Shown one piece after another: positions 60,965 through 64,000 of a stretch of DNA of 64,000 bases (position 1 is its first letter; every line of letters starts with the position of its first letter). The stretch covers positions 48,454 to 112,453 of the forward strand of contig JBBTBY010000013.1 of the NCBI GenBank assembly GCA_038043445.1. The letters are read 5' to 3'. The notes below the pieces were generated by a model. The model was not told the DNA's origin. It searched no databases and saw nothing but the letters and a program-made list of their open reading frames with translations. The stretch comes from Spirochaetota bacterium. Its GTDB lineage: Bacteria > Spirochaetota > Brachyspiria > Brachyspirales > JACRPF01. The position numbers were made by a program, and so were the translations under genes.

Positions 60965-62182
60965 TCAAGTGCCGCGCCGCTGGTGTTTTCCCGGTGTCCG
61001 TCTTCCGGGATGGCTTTTCGCAAGGGCCGCAGCTGTCCCGGCGGTGAACGCCGCGAGCGGGAAAAGAACGGTCATGAGCATGGAGGGGGACAGTACCGGG
61101 GTTATGACATCCGCCTGCGGGACATCGAAGATGCGCCCGATGAGCCCGCACGATATGCCGCTGCCGAAGACGGCGAACATGAGGATGAACGCGGCAGCAG
61201 CCCCGATGGCGCACCCCGCAAGCGGAAAGGTCGAAGATAGCGCGCCGTATTTCACCGCATTGATGATCCGGGGGTCGATGGATGACACGAACAGAGAGCC
61301 AAAATCACCGGGCTTTTTCTGTTTTACTGCCCCGGCCGATGAACGAAGGACGATGGCCGCATACTGGAAAAGGAAAGCGATAAGGACAAATGCCGAACAA
61401 ATGCTGATGCAGATGACAGAGATGAGCTTGAACGTTCGGAGCGTTCCGGTATCCTCGGGGCGGTGGCTGTGGAGATTGGCGAGCAATGGGTGGAAGCGGA
61501 TGACGGCCTGTATCGTTTCGCGGTCCCTTTTTTCGCAGTCGATGACGGCGAATTGCGGCGCATCCGTCCTGAGGAGCGAATAGCATCCGCTGATATCGGC
61601 GAAGAACGCGTGATCATATCCCGTCAGGGGCACGACCGCCACCCCCGAAACGTGCATACGGCGCCCGGCGTATTCCCCGTTCTTTGTCATAGTAATGATG
61701 TTCAGATGATCCCCTGCCTCGATAGCGAGCGCACGTGCAAGCGTACGTGTTATCACGATATCGTTCGGCTGTACGGGATAGCTGCCCTGTGCGAGGAAGC
61801 GTGCGAGCGGCGAGTAGCTTTTCTCAAGTGCGGAATCGATGCCGAAGCCCACCGCGCGTACCCCCTTTTCGCCGGCGGTCAGTGTCGCATCGAAGCGCAG
61901 ACGGGGGAGCACCGCGCGGCATTCCTTGACCGGCTGTAAAGCGTCGCGTATCGTCGTCAGGGGAACACAATCCGCGAGGTCGATGCCTTCATGTACGTGC
62001 ACGGATGCGCAGATCGCCAAGTGGCCCGATCCGAACGCAGCGCGTGAGAGGAGATACGTTTTTATGCCGTCGTGCCAGGAAAGCATGACGATGGTCAGGA
62101 ATATGAACGCGGCGTACACGAATGCCGATGACGTCAGCATTCGCATGTCGTTCTTCACGGCAGGGATGGATTTTTTGAACAT
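60965..62182 (-). CDS. FtsX/MacB-like ABC permease without an adjacent ATPase
   Basis: 405 residues. One membrane helix lies near the N terminus (SSAFVYAAFIFLTIVMLSW), followed by a periplasmic MacB-core-like domain of about 220 residues (SYPVQPNDIVITRTLARALA, GDHLNIITM). Three helices lie at the C terminus (LISVICISICSAFVLIAFLF; FPLAGCAIGAAAAFILMFAVF; LMTVLFPLAAFTAGTAAALA). This is the layout of LolC/LolE/MacB permeases that move lipoproteins or export peptides. The partner ATPase is not in the neighbourhood. It is upstream of rpsB, with a hairpin between them. Confidence 0.85.
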   Translation of the reverse strand: MFKKSIPAVKNDMRMLTSSAFVYAAFIFLTIVMLSWHDGIKTYLLSRAAFGSGHLAICASVHVHEGIDLADCVPLTTIRDALQPVKECRAVLPRLRFDATLTAGEKGVRAVGFGIDSALEKSYSPLARFLAQGSYPVQPNDIVITRTLARALAIEAGDHLNIITMTKNGEYAGRRMHVSGVAVVPLTGYDHAFFADISGCYSLLRTDAPQFAVIDCEKRDRETIQAVIRFHPLLANLHSHRPEDTGTLRTFKLISVICISICSAFVLIAFLFQYAAIVLRSSAGAVKQKKPGDFGSLFVSSIDPRIINAVKYGALSSTFPLAGCAIGAAAAFILMFAVFGSGISCGLIGRIFDVPQADVITPVLSPSMLMTVLFPLAAFTAGTAAALAKSHPGRRTPGKHQRRGT

Positions 62183-62351
62183 CGATCGTCCGAAAAATAT
62201 TATTTCGGCACCATGCTATACTGTAAATCGGCATATATCAATGACATGCCTGCTGCTGGAGCGAATTGCTATAAATCGCACATCGGTATATATTTTCCAT
62301 TCGGTATGCACATCGCGGTTCTGCTGAAAATACACAGGTGGAGATGCGAAC

Positions 62352-63320
62352 ATGAAAAGAATGGTTGCGTCGATTTTAGCAAGTATGTTCGCCATGGCGC
62401 TTATCGCACAGGAACGTCCGATAACGGTGGGGATAATCGAATTCCAAGGCGGGAGCGGCATATCCGCAATAGATGCGAGGACCGTATCGGAAGTATTCCG
62501 GAGCGAACTCGTTACCACCGGGGTGTACACGGTGCTTGAGCGCGGGAAGATGGATGAGATACTGAAGGAGCAGCAGTTCCAGCAGACAGGATGCACATCG
62601 ACCGAATGCGCGGTGAAGCTCGGCAAGCTCCTCAATATGCAGAAAATGCTTTACGGCACGATGAGCAAGCTCGGCTCGCGGTATTATTTTGTCGTGACGA
62701 TCGTCGACATCGAAACATCACGGGTCGAGAAATCGGTCAATGATTCCATGGAGGGACTTGACGACCTCTCGAAAGCGGTCAAGCGGCTCATCGAACAGAT
62801 CATCGGCGGTAAGCGGCTCATCAAGGCGGGGGAATCGCCTTTTTTGAAAGTGCACACCATGGTAAAGACAGATCTGCTGAAGAATGTTGACGCAATAAAA
62901 AAAGAGGCCCCGTATATCACGGACTCGGAGAAGCTGCAGTTAGTCAATCAATTCCGCAAGGGTTTTTTCGGGGAATTGCTTCTCAATGTCTACCCCTTGC
63001 CCGGGTTCGGCGTAGGCTCGTTCGTTCAGGGCGATGTGATCGGAGGACTCGTTCTCATCGGCATTTCAGGTACCGGGGTCGCCTGCCTTTCCGTCGGGCT
63101 CGGGGGCGGGAACCAACCGCTGACATCCGTCGGCGCTGCGGTATGGATCGCAGGCATCGTGGTGGGGGCGGTATGGCCGATCGTGTATTCCGCCGTCTAT
63201 AATGACGCTCTCAATAAAAGCCTCGGTGTGCAGCTCGCGTTCGAGATCAATGGCGGGTCACGATATGCCTGCGGTGTGAACGAGACGTTCGCTGCTGCGG
63301 CTGTTGCTCATCGCTTCTGA
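62352..63320 (+). CDS. Secreted CsgG-like protein with C-terminal membrane segments
   Basis: 322 residues. The signal peptide is MKRMVASILASMFAMALIAQ. The CsgG-like domain (about 20-150) has YTVLERGKMDEILKEQQFQQ, TGCTSTECAVKLGKLLNMQK and YFVVTIVDIETSRVEK, closely matching the protein at 13517-14659 including its two cysteines. The C terminus has hydrophobic Gly-rich segments (DVIGGLVLIGISGTGVACLS, VWIAGIVVGAVWPIVYSAVY) that could span a membrane, unlike the repeat tail of its paralog. It may be an outer-membrane or periplasmic secretion-related protein. Confidence 0.8.
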   Translation: MKRMVASILASMFAMALIAQERPITVGIIEFQGGSGISAIDARTVSEVFRSELVTTGVYTVLERGKMDEILKEQQFQQTGCTSTECAVKLGKLLNMQKMLYGTMSKLGSRYYFVVTIVDIETSRVEKSVNDSMEGLDDLSKAVKRLIEQIIGGKRLIKAGESPFLKVHTMVKTDLLKNVDAIKKEAPYITDSEKLQLVNQFRKGFFGELLLNVYPLPGFGVGSFVQGDVIGGLVLIGISGTGVACLSVGLGGGNQPLTSVGAAVWIAGIVVGAVWPIVYSAVYNDALNKSLGVQLAFEINGGSRYACGVNETFAAAAVAHRF

Positions 63321-63364
63321 CTGCGTCAATTCCCGATACGCCCGTTTTTCAGCAGGAATGCATC

Positions 63365-63393
63365 TTGACATTCTATTTTCCTTGTTCTATTAT
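63365..63393 (+). promoter_or_regulatory. Consensus promoter of the outer-membrane protein gene
   Basis: -35 TTGACA (63365-63370), 17-nt spacer, -10 TATTAT (63388-63393). The predicted leader is about 134 nt long and begins with an imperfect hairpin (GTGTGCGTAC with GTACACAC, 63395-63419). Confidence 0.7.
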
Positions 63394-63533
63394 GGTGTGC
63401 GTACGTTCGTTGTACACACGAAAGGGGGTAACAGCACGAAAAGCCAGAGACGTTATTTTATAAGGCAGGAATGACCGCCGAAGTGTTGTTCACTAGTTCA
63501 GTAATTGGTAATTTTCATTGTAAAGGAGAATGT

Positions 63534-64000
63534 ATGAAAGTATTCGATCGATTTCTTATCGCCGTTATGGTAATAGCCGCTGTATCCGGTGTATCCGCCC
63601 AGGCGTTCGACGGCGGCATCGGCGTGCGTGTCACCGGGGGTGCGGTAATTCAAACTGCCCCGGTCGGCGGCGCAGGCGCCGAACTTGGGGTGGGTGTTGT
63701 CGGCGATATTCCGTTCGCTGATTTTATCGGTCTTCGCCTCATGGTCGATTATGTTGCCGGTCTGCAGATGCTTACGATCAATAATTATTTTTTCGGCGGG
63801 TTCTTGAACTTCTATCTTTCCAAGGAGATATACCTTGGCATAGGAGCTGGATATCAGCTTCAAATGATATCCTTCATGGGAATGAGTGCAAGTGCAGGAG
63901 CGCCGTACGGTGCACTTGAATTCGGATATGTCGTGCCGCTCAGTACCAATCTCGGCCTGGACCTTGGATTGATAGCCACAATGCCCATGTTCTCTTCGGG
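63534..64000 (+). CDS. Outer-membrane beta-barrel-like protein (3' end outside window)
   Basis: 155 codons are visible from ATG 63534 (AAAGGAG 6 nt upstream) to the window edge. The signal peptide is MKVFDRFLIAVMVIAAVSGV with SAQA after it. The mature part alternates polar and hydrophobic residues with many Gly and aromatic residues (GGIGVRVTGGAVIQTA, FFGGFLNFYLSKEIYLGIGA, GALEFGYVVPLSTNLGLDLG), typical of a small outer-membrane beta-barrel. A strong promoter with a long leader suggests abundant, post-transcriptionally controlled expression. Confidence 0.75.
   Translation, partial: MKVFDRFLIAVMVIAAVSGVSAQAFDGGIGVRVTGGAVIQTAPVGGAGAELGVGVVGDIPFADFIGLRLMVDYVAGLQMLTINNYFFGGFLNFYLSKEIYLGIGAGYQLQMISFMGMSASAGAPYGALEFGYVVPLSTNLGLDLGLIATMPMFSS

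Noticed and set aside
62190-62208. Inverted repeat CCGAAA-N7-TTTCGG between the permease and CsgG-like genes
   Set aside because: The arms are only 6 bp and AT-rich in the middle, with no clear link to a promoter; too weak to call a site.

Overview
The window looks like a chromosomal segment of a Gram-negative, flagellated bacterium of mid-50s GC (judged by eye). A spirochaete-like lineage (Spirochaetota) fits best. The signs are a 600-residue AlaS without the usual C-terminal domain, two CsgG/TolB-like secreted proteins (one ending in GVVNVA-type repeats), fliS, many secreted proteins and lipoproteins, and a tmRNA whose 3' CCA is not encoded. The richness in AraC regulators, DUF4091-type proteins and glycan-active enzymes also recalls PVC bacteria, so the phylum is an inference. 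No rRNA, tRNA, CRISPR array, prophage or insertion sequence was recognised.

Layout. (1) 1-11.6 kb, minus strand: a tightly packed operon for a peptide/nickel-type ABC importer (substrate-binding protein, two permeases, a fused double ATPase with a Cys-rich linker), with two unknown exported proteins upstream and a lipoprotein and a secreted repeat protein downstream. (2) 11.8-14.7 kb, minus strand: a CsgG-like protein, two tiny proteins, FliS and a secreted tandem CBM48-like protein. (3) 15-25.6 kb: a lipoprotein, an AraC regulator, an alpha/beta hydrolase, a PHP phosphoesterase, a LacI/AraC hybrid regulator and a large GH2-like enzyme. (4) 25.7-35.1 kb: housekeeping genes recA, an M23 peptidase, typA, alaS, a B12-binding radical SAM protein and dxs. 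(5) 35.1-39.2 kb: AraC regulators, an oxidoreductase and a glycosyltransferase. (6) 39.5-47.9 kb: a seven-gene sugar operon (GH-like protein, SIS isomerase, DUF4091/LamG protein, LamG protein, Gfo/Idh-related proteins, amidohydrolase) behind a promoter overlapped by a 20-bp palindrome. (7) 48-58.8 kb: two more secreted glycan-active enzymes, each paired with a divergent AraC gene, plus small exported proteins and proB. (8) 58.8-64 kb: ssrA (tmRNA), tsf, rpsB, an orphan FtsX-type permease, a second CsgG-like protein and a partial outer-membrane protein.

How it works together: the secreted GH2-, GH71-, GH-A- and DUF4091-like proteins would break down complex polysaccharides outside the cytoplasm. 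The SIS, Gfo/Idh and amidohydrolase proteins would process the released sugars, and six AraC-type regulators would switch the modules separately. The most general observation concerns expression: at least eight genes have near-consensus sigma70-type promoters whose -10 ends only 6-10 nt before the start codon, with no Shine-Dalgarno sequence, which predicts leaderless mRNAs. Three further promoters of the same kind (TTGACG-N16/17-TATACTGTC) open directly into 14-20-codon mini-ORFs in front of sugar-related genes. Other points of interest are an identical palindromic hairpin core after typA and tsf, an attenuator-like hairpin before rpsB, and the unusual cysteine clusters in the ABC transporter.
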